Assembly: GCA_029202545.1 (NCBI GenBank)
Contig: CP119311.1
Coordinates: 2,914,001-2,978,000, forward strand
Source: Candidatus Pseudobacter hemicellulosilyticus
GTDB lineage: Bacteria > Bacteroidota > Bacteroidia > Chitinophagales > Chitinophagaceae
Reading direction: 5' to 3'
Length of the DNA stretch: 64,000 nucleotides
Part shown: positions 34,370 through 43,827 of the stretch, in pieces
Layout: the number at the start of each line of letters is the position of its first letter
How positions within the stretch are numbered: position 1 is the first letter of the stretch
Made by a program: the position numbers and the translations under genes
Notes under the pieces: model-generated
The model's input: the letters and a program-made list of their open reading frames with translations, nothing else
What the model was told of the DNA's origin: nothing
The model's database searches: none

Positions 34370-37300
34370 ATGATTTTTCGCATTCTTCGCAAAGTTGTGT
34401 CCCTACCACAACTGGCGGGAACCAAAACAATGCTGTTTATGAGATGGACGGCCTTTTTCCTGTTGGCCGGCTGCCTGCAGGCTGCTGCGTCCGGTAAAGC
34501 CCAACAGGTGAATCTTTCCCGTAACCAGGTGTCCCTGAAATCTGTTTTCAGGGATATCGGTAAACAAACGGGCTATACTTTTTTCTACAATCCACGCCTG
34601 CTGGAGGGCACGGAACCCGTGAGCCTCTCCCTGGAAAAGGTATCACTGGAAGAAGCCCTGAAGGCGGCGCTGAACAACCAGCCGCTGACTTATTCCATTG
34701 TGAACAGGACCGTGGTCATCAAAGCTAAACCTCCGGTAGCGCCAACAATACCCATGGTGGTGGATGAAACCGTTACCATAAAAGGGAAAGTGCTGGATGA
34801 GAACGGTTCCCCGCTGTTGGGCGCCAGTATTATCATTAAAGGGAACGCCAGTGGCACTTCTACCAATAACGAAGGCGAATTCACCATATCGGTAGCTTCC
34901 GGCACCGTGCTGGTGGTCAGTTATATCGGGTTTGAACCGCATGAGTTCACCGCCCGCAAGACCGGGCAGGTGGTGATCCGCCTTAAGCTCAGGTCGCTCA
35001 AGGATTCTATGAACAATGTGGTGGTCACCGGGTACAATACCATCCGCAGGGAAAGCTTTACCGGTACGGCTGTTACGGTCACTGGTGAAGACCTGAAAAT
35101 GGTGAACCCGCAGAATATGCTCCGCAGTTTGCAGGTATTTGATCCTTCTTTCCGCATTGCCGACAATGTGCTGGCAGGCTCCAATCCCAACATGCTGCCC
35201 AATATCACCGTGCGTGGTTCCACTGCGCTACCGGGTAACAGCACGGATATTATCAGTCGCAGTAACCTGGGTGGCATGACCAACCTGCCCACCTTTATCA
35301 TGGATGGGTATGAAGTGACCCTCCAGAAAGTATTTGACCTGGACATGAACCGGGTGCAGAGTGTTACCCTGCTCAAAGATGCCGCCGCTACTGCTATCTA
35401 CGGCTCCCGTGCCGCCAATGGAGTAGTGGTCATTGTTACCAAGCCGCCCAAACGTGGTAAGCTGCAGGTCAACTATAATTATGAGCTTAACCTGCAAACA
35501 CCGGACCTCACAGAATATGATCTGCTGGATGCCACCAGGAAGCTGGAATATGAGCGGATGGCCGGTGTATATGATAACAGCAAGAATATTTCCATGAGCC
35601 AGGACCAGCTGGACCAGCTCTATTATCATCACCTGGAAAAAGCCCTGGGTGGGGTTAATACTTACTGGCTTTCCCAGCCGCTGAAAAGTGCCTATGGACA
35701 AAAGCATTCCCTGTATGTGGAAGGCGGCGATCAGGCTTTCCGCTACGGACTGGAAATGCGTTACCAGACCATGCCCGGCGTCATGAAGGGATCTACCCGT
35801 GACCGCCTGAGTACAGGTCTCAACCTCTCCTACAACGTAGGGTCAAAATTCCAGTTCCGCAACCAGATCATGATCACGCAGATGAAAGCAAAGGAATCCC
35901 CCTACGGCAGTTTCTCCAATTATGCCCGTATGAATCCTTATTTCCCCAAAACGGATTCAGCCGGCAGGACCGTTCAGGTCATTGATCTCTGGCGGCAGAC
36001 TGCTTCTTCCGGAACGCAAAGTATTGTACCGGTGCTGAACCCGCTTTATGATGCCAGCCTGGGCAGTTTTGATAAATCCGATTACCTGGAGCTGATAGAT
36101 GCGTTCTCTGCAGAATGGAGCATCCTGCCTTCCCTGCGCTTCCGTGGCCTGGCCAGTATCAACAAGACAAAGACCACCGGCGATTTCTTCCGTTCGCCCA
36201 ATGCCAACTACTATTATGATTATGGCGCGGACCGGATCAATGAAAGAGGCTACTACCGCTTTACCACTACTGATGAGACCTTCTTTGACGGCAATGCTAC
36301 CCTGACCTTTAATCAGCAGCTGGGCGGACATTTTATCAATGCCATGCTGGGCAGTAATATGCGTACTTATTTTTCCCAGTACAGGGAAGTGTCTGCGGTG
36401 GGTTTCACCAATGACCGGTTTACCGATATTGGTTTTGCTGTTGGTTATGGCGAGGACGCCCGGCCTTACAGCCACCGCAGCCGGGAAAGGCTGGTAGGCG
36501 CTTTTGTAAGCGTGAACTATTCCTTCAGGAACCGCTACCTGATGGACTTTACCTATCGCCAGGACGGTTCCTCCAAATTCGGGGATGATAAAAAGATTGC
36601 CCCTTTCTCCGCCTTCGGCATTGGCTGGAACCTGCACCAGGAAGCCTTTATGCAGGGCTCTGTGCTCAGCAGGCTGAAGATCAGGGCCAGCACCGGGGCC
36701 ACCGGATCGGTGAGCTTTGATTCCTATATGGCCACGCCCACCTACAACTATTTTACCGGCAACCAGTACAGCACCGGCCTGGGCGCTATTGTCAATAACT
36801 ATGGCAATACTTCCCTGGAATGGCAGAAGACCACCAACTACGACCTGGGCATGGAGATCGGTTTGCTCAAAGACCGCATCGTGCTGATGCCCCGCTATTA
36901 TTACAAGCTTACCAAAGGACTGCTGGCGGATATTACGCTGCCGCCTTCCACCGGTTTTGGTTCGTACAAAGAAAACCTGGGCGATATGCGGAATATCGGC
37001 TATGAGCTGAGCATACAGGCCAATCTGATCCGCGCCCGGAATTTCAACCTCAACCTCAACGCCAATTTCTCCCGTAATACCAATACGCTGGTGAAGATCT
37101 CCAACTCCCTGAAGAACTACAATGATATGGTAGATAAGGAGCAGAGCTCTGATGATTACAAAGGCACTCCGCTCCTGCGTTACAATGAAGGGCAGTCCCT
37201 GCAAACCATCTATGGCGTCCGCTCACTGGGTATTGATCCGGAAAACGGCCGGGAACTGTATGTGAAAAGGGATGGTACGCTTACCTACGACTGGGACTCC

Positions 37301-37780
37301 CGGGATATTGTGCCGGTGGGCAACAGCGCTCCTGAGGCTGAAGGCAGTTTTGGTCTTTTTACCAGCTACAAACAGTTTTCCCTTAACCTGAACTTCCAGA
37401 CCAGGTTTGGCGGAGATATGTACAACCAGACCCTGGTAGACCGGGTAGAAAATGCTGATCCCCGTTTCAACGTGGACAGCAGGGTGTTTGAAGAAAAATG
37501 GAAACAGCGTGGTGATCATACCTTTTACAAGAACATAGCAGACCTGGGCACTACAGAAGTGGTATCCCGTTTTGTAATGCCGGATAACCTGATAGAATTG
37601 CAATCCCTGTACTTCTCTTATGATGTGAACCAGCAGCTGCTGTCCCGGACACCAGTCAGGTACCTGCGTGCTTCTTTCACCATGAACGATGTATGGAGAT
37701 GGTCCAGCGTGAAGCAGGAGCGTGGTATTGATTACCCCTATGCGCGGAGCTTTACGTTTTCCATCCAGGCCGGATTTTAA
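34370..37780 (+). CDS. SusC/RagA-family TonB-dependent transporter with STN domain (PUL2)
   Basis: A 1136-residue outer-membrane transporter. The signal peptide core is RWTAFFLLAGCLQAAASGKAQ. An STN (secretin/TonB N-terminal) domain follows at about residues 47-115 (VSLKSVFRDIGKQTGYTFFY, SLEEALKAALNNQPLTYSI), then a carboxypeptidase-like domain (IKGKVLDENGSPLLGASI), plug and barrel with a C-terminal Phe. The plug motif DAAATAIYGSRAANGVV is present. The STN domain couples substrate binding to FecR. The ATG at 34370 fits the signal peptide; 180 bp separate it from FecR, and an imperfect GC hairpin near 34290 could be a weak attenuator. Confidence 0.96.
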   Translation: MIFRILRKVVSLPQLAGTKTMLFMRWTAFFLLAGCLQAAASGKAQQVNLSRNQVSLKSVFRDIGKQTGYTFFYNPRLLEGTEPVSLSLEKVSLEEALKAALNNQPLTYSIVNRTVVIKAKPPVAPTIPMVVDETVTIKGKVLDENGSPLLGASIIIKGNASGTSTNNEGEFTISVASGTVLVVSYIGFEPHEFTARKTGQVVIRLKLRSLKDSMNNVVVTGYNTIRRESFTGTAVTVTGEDLKMVNPQNMLRSLQVFDPSFRIADNVLAGSNPNMLPNITVRGSTALPGNSTDIISRSNLGGMTNLPTFIMDGYEVTLQKVFDLDMNRVQSVTLLKDAAATAIYGSRAANGVVVIVTKPPKRGKLQVNYNYELNLQTPDLTEYDLLDATRKLEYERMAGVYDNSKNISMSQDQLDQLYYHHLEKALGGVNTYWLSQPLKSAYGQKHSLYVEGGDQAFRYGLEMRYQTMPGVMKGSTRDRLSTGLNLSYNVGSKFQFRNQIMITQMKAKESPYGSFSNYARMNPYFPKTDSAGRTVQVIDLWRQTASSGTQSIVPVLNPLYDASLGSFDKSDYLELIDAFSAEWSILPSLRFRGLASINKTKTTGDFFRSPNANYYYDYGADRINERGYYRFTTTDETFFDGNATLTFNQQLGGHFINAMLGSNMRTYFSQYREVSAVGFTNDRFTDIGFAVGYGEDARPYSHRSRERLVGAFVSVNYSFRNRYLMDFTYRQDGSSKFGDDKKIAPFSAFGIGWNLHQEAFMQGSVLSRLKIRASTGATGSVSFDSYMATPTYNYFTGNQYSTGLGAIVNNYGNTSLEWQKTTNYDLGMEIGLLKDRIVLMPRYYYKLTKGLLADITLPPSTGFGSYKENLGDMRNIGYELSIQANLIRARNFNLNLNANFSRNTNTLVKISNSLKNYNDMVDKEQSSDDYKGTPLLRYNEGQSLQTIYGVRSLGIDPENGRELYVKRDGTLTYDWDSRDIVPVGNSAPEAEGSFGLFTSYKQFSLNLNFQTRFGGDMYNQTLVDRVENADPRFNVDSRVFEEKWKQRGDHTFYKNIADLGTTEVVSRFVMPDNLIELQSLYFSYDVNQQLLSRTPVRYLRASFTMNDVWRWSSVKQERGIDYPYARSFTFSIQAGF

Positions 37781-37809
37781 CCCAGGTCATTACCACTAAT
37801 TAAAAAGAT

Positions 37810-39294
37810 ATGCAAAAAATATACATGCTGCTGTTGCTGGTTTTGTCCCTTTCTTCCTGCAAGAAGTGGCTGGACCTGCAACCGGAAACAGAGATCGCCA
37901 AGGATGAGCTGTTCAAGACGCAGGAGGGTTTCCAGGAAGCTATCAATGGCATCTATACCCATTGTACGGATGGCGCCCTGTACGGCAACGAACTGAGCTT
38001 CGGCTTCCTTGATGTCATGGCCCAGAACTATAGCTTTGAAAGCTATAATGATGGCTGGAACTATATTCCCACTTCCCAGTTCAAATACAAGAACGAGTAT
38101 TTCATTGAAAGGTCGGACAGGGTATGGGCAGGCCTGTACAAAGGCATTGTCAACGCCAACCTGATCCTGGAGAATATAGATAAGGACAAGACCATCTTTA
38201 CGGACAATAACTACGGGGTGATCAAAGGCGAAGCCCTGGCGCTGCGGGCCTACCTGCATTTTGACCTGTTCCGGATGTACGGCTCCTATGCCGCCGCCAG
38301 CAAAACAGGTATTCCCTATGTCAGCACCTATTCCAATAAGGTAACTGCCCTTTCTTCGGCTGATGAAGTGATGAACAATGTGCTCACTGACCTGGAAGCC
38401 GCCAAGGCATTGCTGCGGACCAGTGATTCCATTTTAAGCCCCGGTTACCTGGTGAACTATCCCCTGGTGCGGGATTCTTCTACGGAAAGAAGCGCGCGTT
38501 CCCTGTTCCACCAGAACCGCAGGCACCGCCTCAATTACTATGCAGTATGTGGGGAGCTGGCCCGTGCTTATCTCTACAAGGGAGATAAACCCAATGCCCT
38601 GCTCAATGCGGAGGAAGTGATCCGGTCCAATAAGTTTGCCTGGACCAGCCAGACGCAGTTCCTGCATGTGGACAACAAGGAAATTGACCGGATCGGCTAC
38701 AAGGAGCTGATCTTTGCCTGGCAGATCAATAAACGCAAGGATGAGGTCACCACCCGCTTTGAAGGAAGCTCCGGAAAATTCAATATCCTGGAGGATCCCC
38801 TCAAATTCATTTATGAAAGTGGTGGCTCCGGCAGTGTGGGCGGGGAAGACCTGCGCCTGAAGCAATGGTTCCAGCCAATAGGGGATAAGCGTTATAACCT
38901 GATCAAATACATGCGTAATCCCAACGCCCGGGATGAAGATTCCACCGGCAATAAGCACCCGCTGATGGCCCCGGCCATCCGCCTCAGTGAAATGCATTAT
39001 ATAGCTGCCGAAGCCATCTATGAAAGCAACCCGGCCAAAGCCCTGGAATACCTTACCAAGGTCAGGAATGTGCGGGGCATTGGTACTCCCTTACAGGTGT
39101 CCAGCTATGAGCAGATGATCCAGGAGCTGCTGAAGGACGCCCGCAAGGAATGGTTTGGCGAGGGACAGCTGTTCTATATGTACAAAAGGCTGAACAGGGG
39201 CATTGTAGGACAGGTAGGAAGCCTGACCCCTCCTTCCAAAGAGGTGTTCATTCTGCCCCTGCCCAATAACGAAATTGAATTTGGCGGCCGGTAG
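37810..39294 (+). CDS. SusD/RagB-family lipoprotein (PUL2)
   Basis: A 494-residue SusD homologue. A short signal peptide ends in SLSSC (Cys17), and the mature start KKWLDLQPETEIAKDELFKT is typical. The conserved helix GEALALRAYLHFDLFRMYGSY and the late motif MAPAIRLSEMHYIAAEAIYE follow. It is the surface lid of the PUL2 transporter. Compared with the PUL1 SusD it has a different ligand-loop composition. It lies 29 bp after the SusC gene. Confidence 0.95.
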   Translation: MQKIYMLLLLVLSLSSCKKWLDLQPETEIAKDELFKTQEGFQEAINGIYTHCTDGALYGNELSFGFLDVMAQNYSFESYNDGWNYIPTSQFKYKNEYFIERSDRVWAGLYKGIVNANLILENIDKDKTIFTDNNYGVIKGEALALRAYLHFDLFRMYGSYAAASKTGIPYVSTYSNKVTALSSADEVMNNVLTDLEAAKALLRTSDSILSPGYLVNYPLVRDSSTERSARSLFHQNRRHRLNYYAVCGELARAYLYKGDKPNALLNAEEVIRSNKFAWTSQTQFLHVDNKEIDRIGYKELIFAWQINKRKDEVTTRFEGSSGKFNILEDPLKFIYESGGSGSVGGEDLRLKQWFQPIGDKRYNLIKYMRNPNARDEDSTGNKHPLMAPAIRLSEMHYIAAEAIYESNPAKALEYLTKVRNVRGIGTPLQVSSYEQMIQELLKDARKEWFGEGQLFYMYKRLNRGIVGQVGSLTPPSKEVFILPLPNNEIEFGGR

Positions 39295-39346
39295 CCGCAA
39301 CCTGCCAGCAATGGCAGTAAGTTCTTCCATCATTAAATTGTCAGTA

Positions 39347-40165
39347 ATGAAGAAAATTGTTTTAATCGCGCTGCCGCTGTTCCTGTTCTTTGCCTGTAAA
39401 AAGGCTGAGGAGCAGAAATACGACAGCCGTGATAATATATATCTTGATCTCTATGGCAGTAACCGGGATAGTATACTCTATACTTTTGCCTACACACCCG
39501 AGATACAGGCTGATACACTGGGCATACCGGTTCGCATTGCAGGATTGAGAACGGATACCAGTGCCGGTACGGAAGACCGGGAATTCATTCTGAAGGCAGA
39601 GCTGGATTCTTCCACAGCTGTTCCTGGTAAGCATTTCAAGGCTTTAGAGTCCGTGTATCATATCAAAAAAGGAACAGGCTATACGGAAGTGCCACTGATC
39701 ATCTACAATACGGATCCTTTATTGCAGGAGCAATCCGTAACCCTGCATTTCCGCTTATATTCTTCCAAAGATTTTGGCGTCAATATCCCCAAGCTGGTCT
39801 TCGGCAAGCTAGTATTGTCCAGCAAACTGGAGCGTCCGGGTTTCTGGGGCATGTGGTTCGGCGATTATTATTCCCGCACCAAGCATGAGATCTTCCTGAT
39901 CACCACCGGCAAGCGGGAACTGAGTACGGAAGGGCTGGACGCCCCTATGAACCTCTACTTCGTGAGCCTGGTCAATTCTTTCCTGGCGGATCCTGCCCGC
40001 TGGGTGGAAAAGAACCCGGCAAAAGGCTATGTGCTGGAAGCGGACGGAAGCGGCAGGTATTATTTTTATAACGTTGCCAACCCAACGAAAAAGATGCTCT
40101 ACCGGTTGAATGAGCAGGCCAACAAGTATTATTTCATTGACGAGAATGGCAAGGAAGTCATCTAA
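39347..40165 (+). CDS. DUF4843 domain lipoprotein (PUL2)
   Basis: A 272-residue lipoprotein (signal MKKIVLIALPLFLFFAC, Cys17) with the DUF4843 features: YLDLYGSNRDSILYTFAYTP, a beta-sandwich with GTEDREFILKAEL, and a central FWGMWFGDYYSRTKHEIFLI. The family occurs next to SusCD pairs that carry no glycan hydrolases. It probably decorates the outer face of the transporter and helps bind the substrate. The ATG at 39347 starts the signal peptide; the frame is open upstream. It lies 52 bp after SusD. Confidence 0.88.
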   Translation: MKKIVLIALPLFLFFACKKAEEQKYDSRDNIYLDLYGSNRDSILYTFAYTPEIQADTLGIPVRIAGLRTDTSAGTEDREFILKAELDSSTAVPGKHFKALESVYHIKKGTGYTEVPLIIYNTDPLLQEQSVTLHFRLYSSKDFGVNIPKLVFGKLVLSSKLERPGFWGMWFGDYYSRTKHEIFLITTGKRELSTEGLDAPMNLYFVSLVNSFLADPARWVEKNPAKGYVLEADGSGRYYFYNVANPTKKMLYRLNEQANKYYFIDENGKEVI

Positions 40166-40180
40166 CCTCAAAACAGTACT

Positions 40181-41605
40181 ATGCGTTCCTATATAATCAC
40201 TCTCTGCTGCCTGACCGCCCTGCTGACGGGCTGTTTCAAGGATAAAGGCAACTACGACTATAACCTGCCGGAAGCGCCCCAGGTAGTGCTGGACAGCGTC
40301 TATAATGTTTTTGTAGGCGATAGCCTGATCGTGGAGCCGGAGATCAGTTTTCTCAGCAAGGATTCCCTCAGCTTTGAATGGCGGATCGGGGTGCCTGATC
40401 CGGATATTGAAGATGTGGTGGACTCCGGCAGTACCATGCGGGTCCGTTTTGGCCTGGGCGCCCAGCGTTACCAGACCAAGCTGACCATCACCAACGAGGT
40501 GAACGGCATGAAATATTTCCATTATTTTATTGTCAGTGGTAAAACGGCTTTTTCTTCCGGTACCGTGATCCTGTCGGAAGAGAACGGACTGGCCCAGGTA
40601 TCCTTTATTAAGCCGGATGGTACGGTGCAGCCCGGCATCTATACTATTGTGAATCCCGAGGATGCCCTGCCCACTGAGCCCACCCAGCTGCTGGCTGTCC
40701 CCGAAGCCCGCCTGCCGGGAACAGTGCGGCGTTACTGGGTATTCGGGAAAAGTGGCGCCCATACCGGTGTGGAGATAGATGCCAATACTTTCCGCAAGAC
40801 GAGGTTCCTGGCTGATCTGTTCTTTGATCCGCCGGCTACCATCCTGCCGGAAAAAATGTTCGCCAACCCACAGGGTGTCATCACCGGTGTGGTGAACGGC
40901 CGCCTCCAGGCAGGTACTACCAATACCTGGGACCAGGCGCCTACCTATGGTATGTTTGGTCTCGGCGCCTCCGGCGATTATGAACTGTCTCCTGAGCTGG
41001 TGTTCAATTACCTGGGTGTTTATGGCCCGGGCAACTATATCGGGTTTGATAAGCTCAAAAAGCAGTTTGTCCGTATCAACCTCTATGGTGATCCCACTTT
41101 CTTTGGTCCGGCCTATACGGTGGTGGGCGATGCTTTCAATCCCCTCAGCCTGGGCATGGACCTGGAAAAGGTTATCCAGATCAATGGCGGTCTCTGTTAT
41201 GCCTATGCCCGTTCCGGCGGCGTCCTGCAGGAGCTGAAGTTCAATACCAATTTCAATGGTCCTTTTGAATTCACGCCGATGCTTAAACGCGCATTCCTGC
41301 GTCCCGAACTGCTCACAGCTACTACGCTCTGGGCCTCCACGCCCAATGAAGTGATCTATTTTTCTTCCGGCGATAAAGTGTACCGCTATAATCCTTCCAA
41401 TGATGATTTCCGTGTCCTCAATACCAGCTTCAATGGTAAGGCCATCACTATGCTGAAAGTGCTGACCGATAACGTTACGCTGGCTGTTGGTGTGGAAGGA
41501 TCCCTGTATTACCTGAATATCAATACCGGTGTGTATGGCGATCTGCTGCAGAAAATAGACGGCTTGCCTGGTAAAGTGCTGGATCAGGCTTCCCGCAATC
41601 AATAA
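40181..41605 (+). CDS. PKD-like family lipoprotein (PUL2)
   Basis: A 474-residue lipoprotein with lipobox LLTGC (Cys18) and mature start FKDKGNYDYNLPEAPQVV. This beginning is typical of the Bacteroidota PKD-like lipoproteins found after DUF4843 genes. Residues 40-125 form a PKD-like beta-sandwich (FVGDSLIVEPEISF, LSFEWRIGVPDP, TKLTITNEVNGMKYF); the rest looks like a propeller (VIYFSSGDKVYRYN). It probably is a surface accessory of the PUL2 transporter. It starts 15 bp after the DUF4843 gene. Confidence 0.87.
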   Translation: MRSYIITLCCLTALLTGCFKDKGNYDYNLPEAPQVVLDSVYNVFVGDSLIVEPEISFLSKDSLSFEWRIGVPDPDIEDVVDSGSTMRVRFGLGAQRYQTKLTITNEVNGMKYFHYFIVSGKTAFSSGTVILSEENGLAQVSFIKPDGTVQPGIYTIVNPEDALPTEPTQLLAVPEARLPGTVRRYWVFGKSGAHTGVEIDANTFRKTRFLADLFFDPPATILPEKMFANPQGVITGVVNGRLQAGTTNTWDQAPTYGMFGLGASGDYELSPELVFNYLGVYGPGNYIGFDKLKKQFVRINLYGDPTFFGPAYTVVGDAFNPLSLGMDLEKVIQINGGLCYAYARSGGVLQELKFNTNFNGPFEFTPMLKRAFLRPELLTATTLWASTPNEVIYFSSGDKVYRYNPSNDDFRVLNTSFNGKAITMLKVLTDNVTLAVGVEGSLYYLNINTGVYGDLLQKIDGLPGKVLDQASRNQ

Positions 41606-41613
41606 ATCAACCC

Positions 41614-41639
41614 GGGCCGGCGTCCTGCCGGCCCATTTT
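41614..41639 (+). terminator. Intrinsic terminator between PKD-like and TlpA-like genes
   Basis: The stem GGGCCGGC/GCCGGCCC (41614-41621 with 41627-41634) has a GTCCT loop and is followed by ATTTTT. It ends only 17 bp before the TlpA-like start, so it should lower expression of that gene relative to the PUL2 core. Confidence 0.8.
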
Positions 41640-41655
41640 TAAAATACCCATAGTG

Positions 41656-42792
41656 ATGAAACGAAAGATCTTGTCCCTGCTTGCTTTGAGCCCGCTTTGT
41701 GTGCTGGCCCAGTCCACTAATTTTTCCATTTCCGGTAAGATCGGGAAGCTGAATGCGCCCGCTACACTGTACATTGATTATTCCGGCAACGGAGCCGGTG
41801 GTTCCGATTCCGTAGTCCTGAACAACGGGACTTTTTTATTGAAAGGAAAAACAGCCGGCGTCACCCTGGTCCGCATGGCGCTGGACCATGACGGCGGCGG
41901 CAAGGACAAAGCCGTGTACACGGGCGATGTGGATTATTTCTATTTCGGCGAAGGCGAAAACTTACAGATCAATGGGAAGGATTCGCTGGCCCATGCCGTC
42001 TTCACCGGCTCCCCCGTATGGACGGCCCACCAGCAATACAAAAAGGATATAGACGGTACGTTCATCGAGATCACGAAGATCATGAATGCAAAGGCAAGAG
42101 CGGCAACGCCGGAACAGCAGCAGGATACGGCTTTCGGATCGGCGCTGAATAAGGAGTTCCGCGACCGGCTGAAAAAGATGCACGACCTTCAGCTGGTCTA
42201 TGCACGGAAAAATCCCGGATCTTATTTCAGTGTGGTGGCCCTGACGGAAGTGGCTGGTATGGATGCCGCCAACCCGGAAGTAAAAGAGTTGTTCCCGGCG
42301 CTGGATAAAAAGCTGCAGCAGACAGACGCTGGTATCGCTTTAAAGCAGCGTATTGATGCGGTCTCGCTCACTGCTATCGGTAAGCCTGCGCCTGAATTTA
42401 CGCAGCAGACGGTAGAAGGGAAACAGGTCTCCCTGTCCGCCTACAAAGGAAAATATGTGCTGGTGGAATTCTGGGCCAGCTGGTGCGGCCCCTGCCGTGC
42501 AGAAAACCCCAACCTGCTGGCGCAATACCAGCTGTACAAGGATAAGGGTTTCGATATCCTCAGTGTTTCCCTGGACGACAAAAAAGATAAATGGGTAAAA
42601 GCCATCAAAGAAGATGCCCTGCCCTGGACGCATGTGTCTGATCTCAAGGGCTGGTCAAACGCTGCCGGCCGGCTGTATGGGGTTACCGGGGTGCCGGCCA
42701 GTTTCCTGATCGGGCCGGATGGGAAAGTAGTAGGCAAGAACCTGCGCGGCGAAAGCCTGAATAAAAAGCTGGCGGACCTGTTTGCCAACTGA
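41656..42792 (+). CDS. TlpA-like thiol-disulfide oxidoreductase with DUF4369-type N-terminus
   Basis: A 378-residue periplasmic protein. It has a signal peptide (ILSLLALSPLCVLAQS), an N-terminal beta domain of DUF4369 type (NFSISGKIGKLNAPATLYI), a helical linker, then a thioredoxin fold from about residue 240 (IGKPAPEFTQQTVEGKQVSL) with the active site WASWCGPC (Cys277, Cys280) and cis-Pro in TGVPASF. The family reduces disulfides in exported proteins. It is the last gene of the PUL2 direction, but a terminator precedes it. I chose the ATG at 41656 over the adjoining GTG at 41653. Confidence 0.93.
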   Translation: MKRKILSLLALSPLCVLAQSTNFSISGKIGKLNAPATLYIDYSGNGAGGSDSVVLNNGTFLLKGKTAGVTLVRMALDHDGGGKDKAVYTGDVDYFYFGEGENLQINGKDSLAHAVFTGSPVWTAHQQYKKDIDGTFIEITKIMNAKARAATPEQQQDTAFGSALNKEFRDRLKKMHDLQLVYARKNPGSYFSVVALTEVAGMDAANPEVKELFPALDKKLQQTDAGIALKQRIDAVSLTAIGKPAPEFTQQTVEGKQVSLSAYKGKYVLVEFWASWCGPCRAENPNLLAQYQLYKDKGFDILSVSLDDKKDKWVKAIKEDALPWTHVSDLKGWSNAAGRLYGVTGVPASFLIGPDGKVVGKNLRGESLNKKLADLFAN

Positions 42793-42994
42793 TAACCTTA
42801 GCTGGTATGCATTGCCTGGTGTTGACGGGTGGCAGTCCGGAAGGCGGGGTGAGCAACCTGTATGGTGCGCCTGCCTTGCGCTGATAACGGTAAAGGTTCA
42901 GCTACAGCCCATAGTGTTCAGGCCATAGCTGCAAAGAATATTTTGGGACGAACCAGGGGCAGGCCAATGCAGTCCTGGCATCATTGATCGATGG

Positions 42995-43621
42995 TTACCG
43001 GGGCAGCTGGGAGGGCGGCAGTTGGGTCATAGTATCCAGTTCCCGCCAGAGACTGTCGAGCTTTGACCGGTAATTTTCAGCCGGTTCAGTACCGGGCTGG
43101 TGATCCTGCTGGTACTGTTCAATCAATGGTAAAGTCTGATAGATCTTCAGTAATATATAAAGATCAGCGACAGCTGCATTCCGCTGGGTAAGCAGGCTGT
43201 CGAGCGCCATAAACGGGGATGTTTTCTGATCATACCGCTGCCGGCTGTCCCGGAGTAGCTCCATGACCTTTTTGCGCAGGAGTGAATCCCTGATAGCCGG
43301 CAGTTTGTTATTGGCCGACTGGTAATATAATTTATTCTTCTGGTCAAACAGGCGGAAGCTGTCTGTGACCTGCGCCTGCTGTTCCTTCAATTGTCTGATC
43401 TCCTGGTCCAGCTGCTGCAGGGAATCTGATTTGGCCAGCAGTTCTTCATAGAGCGCCTCTACCAGGTCCACGCCCTTGCCTCTTTTCAGCATACTGGCTA
43501 CATCAATGGATTTGCCCTGCAGGATAGTGGGCGTAGCGAGTTTGGCCGGCGGCGGGGGCTTTTTTTCCCGGCAGGCCAGTATCCCGGTCAGTAACAGGCA
43601 TATCATTAAGTATGTTTTCAT
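42995..43621 (-). CDS. Coiled-coil lipoprotein of unknown function
   Basis: A 208-residue predicted lipoprotein (signal MKTYLMICLLLTGILAC, Cys17), followed by a charged proline run (REKKPPPPAK). Most of the rest is predicted helical with heptad-like spacing (DSLQQLDQEIRQLKEQQAQV; residues about 55-160), consistent with a periplasmic coiled coil. No catalytic motif or known domain was recognised. In-frame ATGs at 43636 and 43627 give slightly longer N-termini. It stands alone between the TlpA-like gene and bioA, with about 200 bp on each side in which I see no other gene. Confidence 0.8.
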   Translation of the reverse strand: MKTYLMICLLLTGILACREKKPPPPAKLATPTILQGKSIDVASMLKRGKGVDLVEALYEELLAKSDSLQQLDQEIRQLKEQQAQVTDSFRLFDQKNKLYYQSANNKLPAIRDSLLRKKVMELLRDSRQRYDQKTSPFMALDSLLTQRNAAVADLYILLKIYQTLPLIEQYQQDHQPGTEPAENYRSKLDSLWRELDTMTQLPPSQLPR

Positions 43622-43827
43622 ATTCATTGGCTTCATGGTGCATTGATCAAAAATAACGCCTAAACTGAATTAACGCAAGCAATAAGCAATGGTGGGAATT
43701 ACCGTGGCCCAACTCCGGCGCCTGACCACTGTTCCGCTGCGGCAAGAAGAATCGGACATTGCCAGCCATTTACCGGAGCAGGACCGGTTGGGAGCATCCG
43801 CTTCGGTTGGCTGCAGTTGGCCAACTG

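Noticed and set aside
43622..43827. A 66-codon plus-strand frame at 43689-43889 between the coiled-coil lipoprotein gene and bioA.
   Set aside because: It overlaps the end of bioA, has no leader or domain, and its composition does not look coding.
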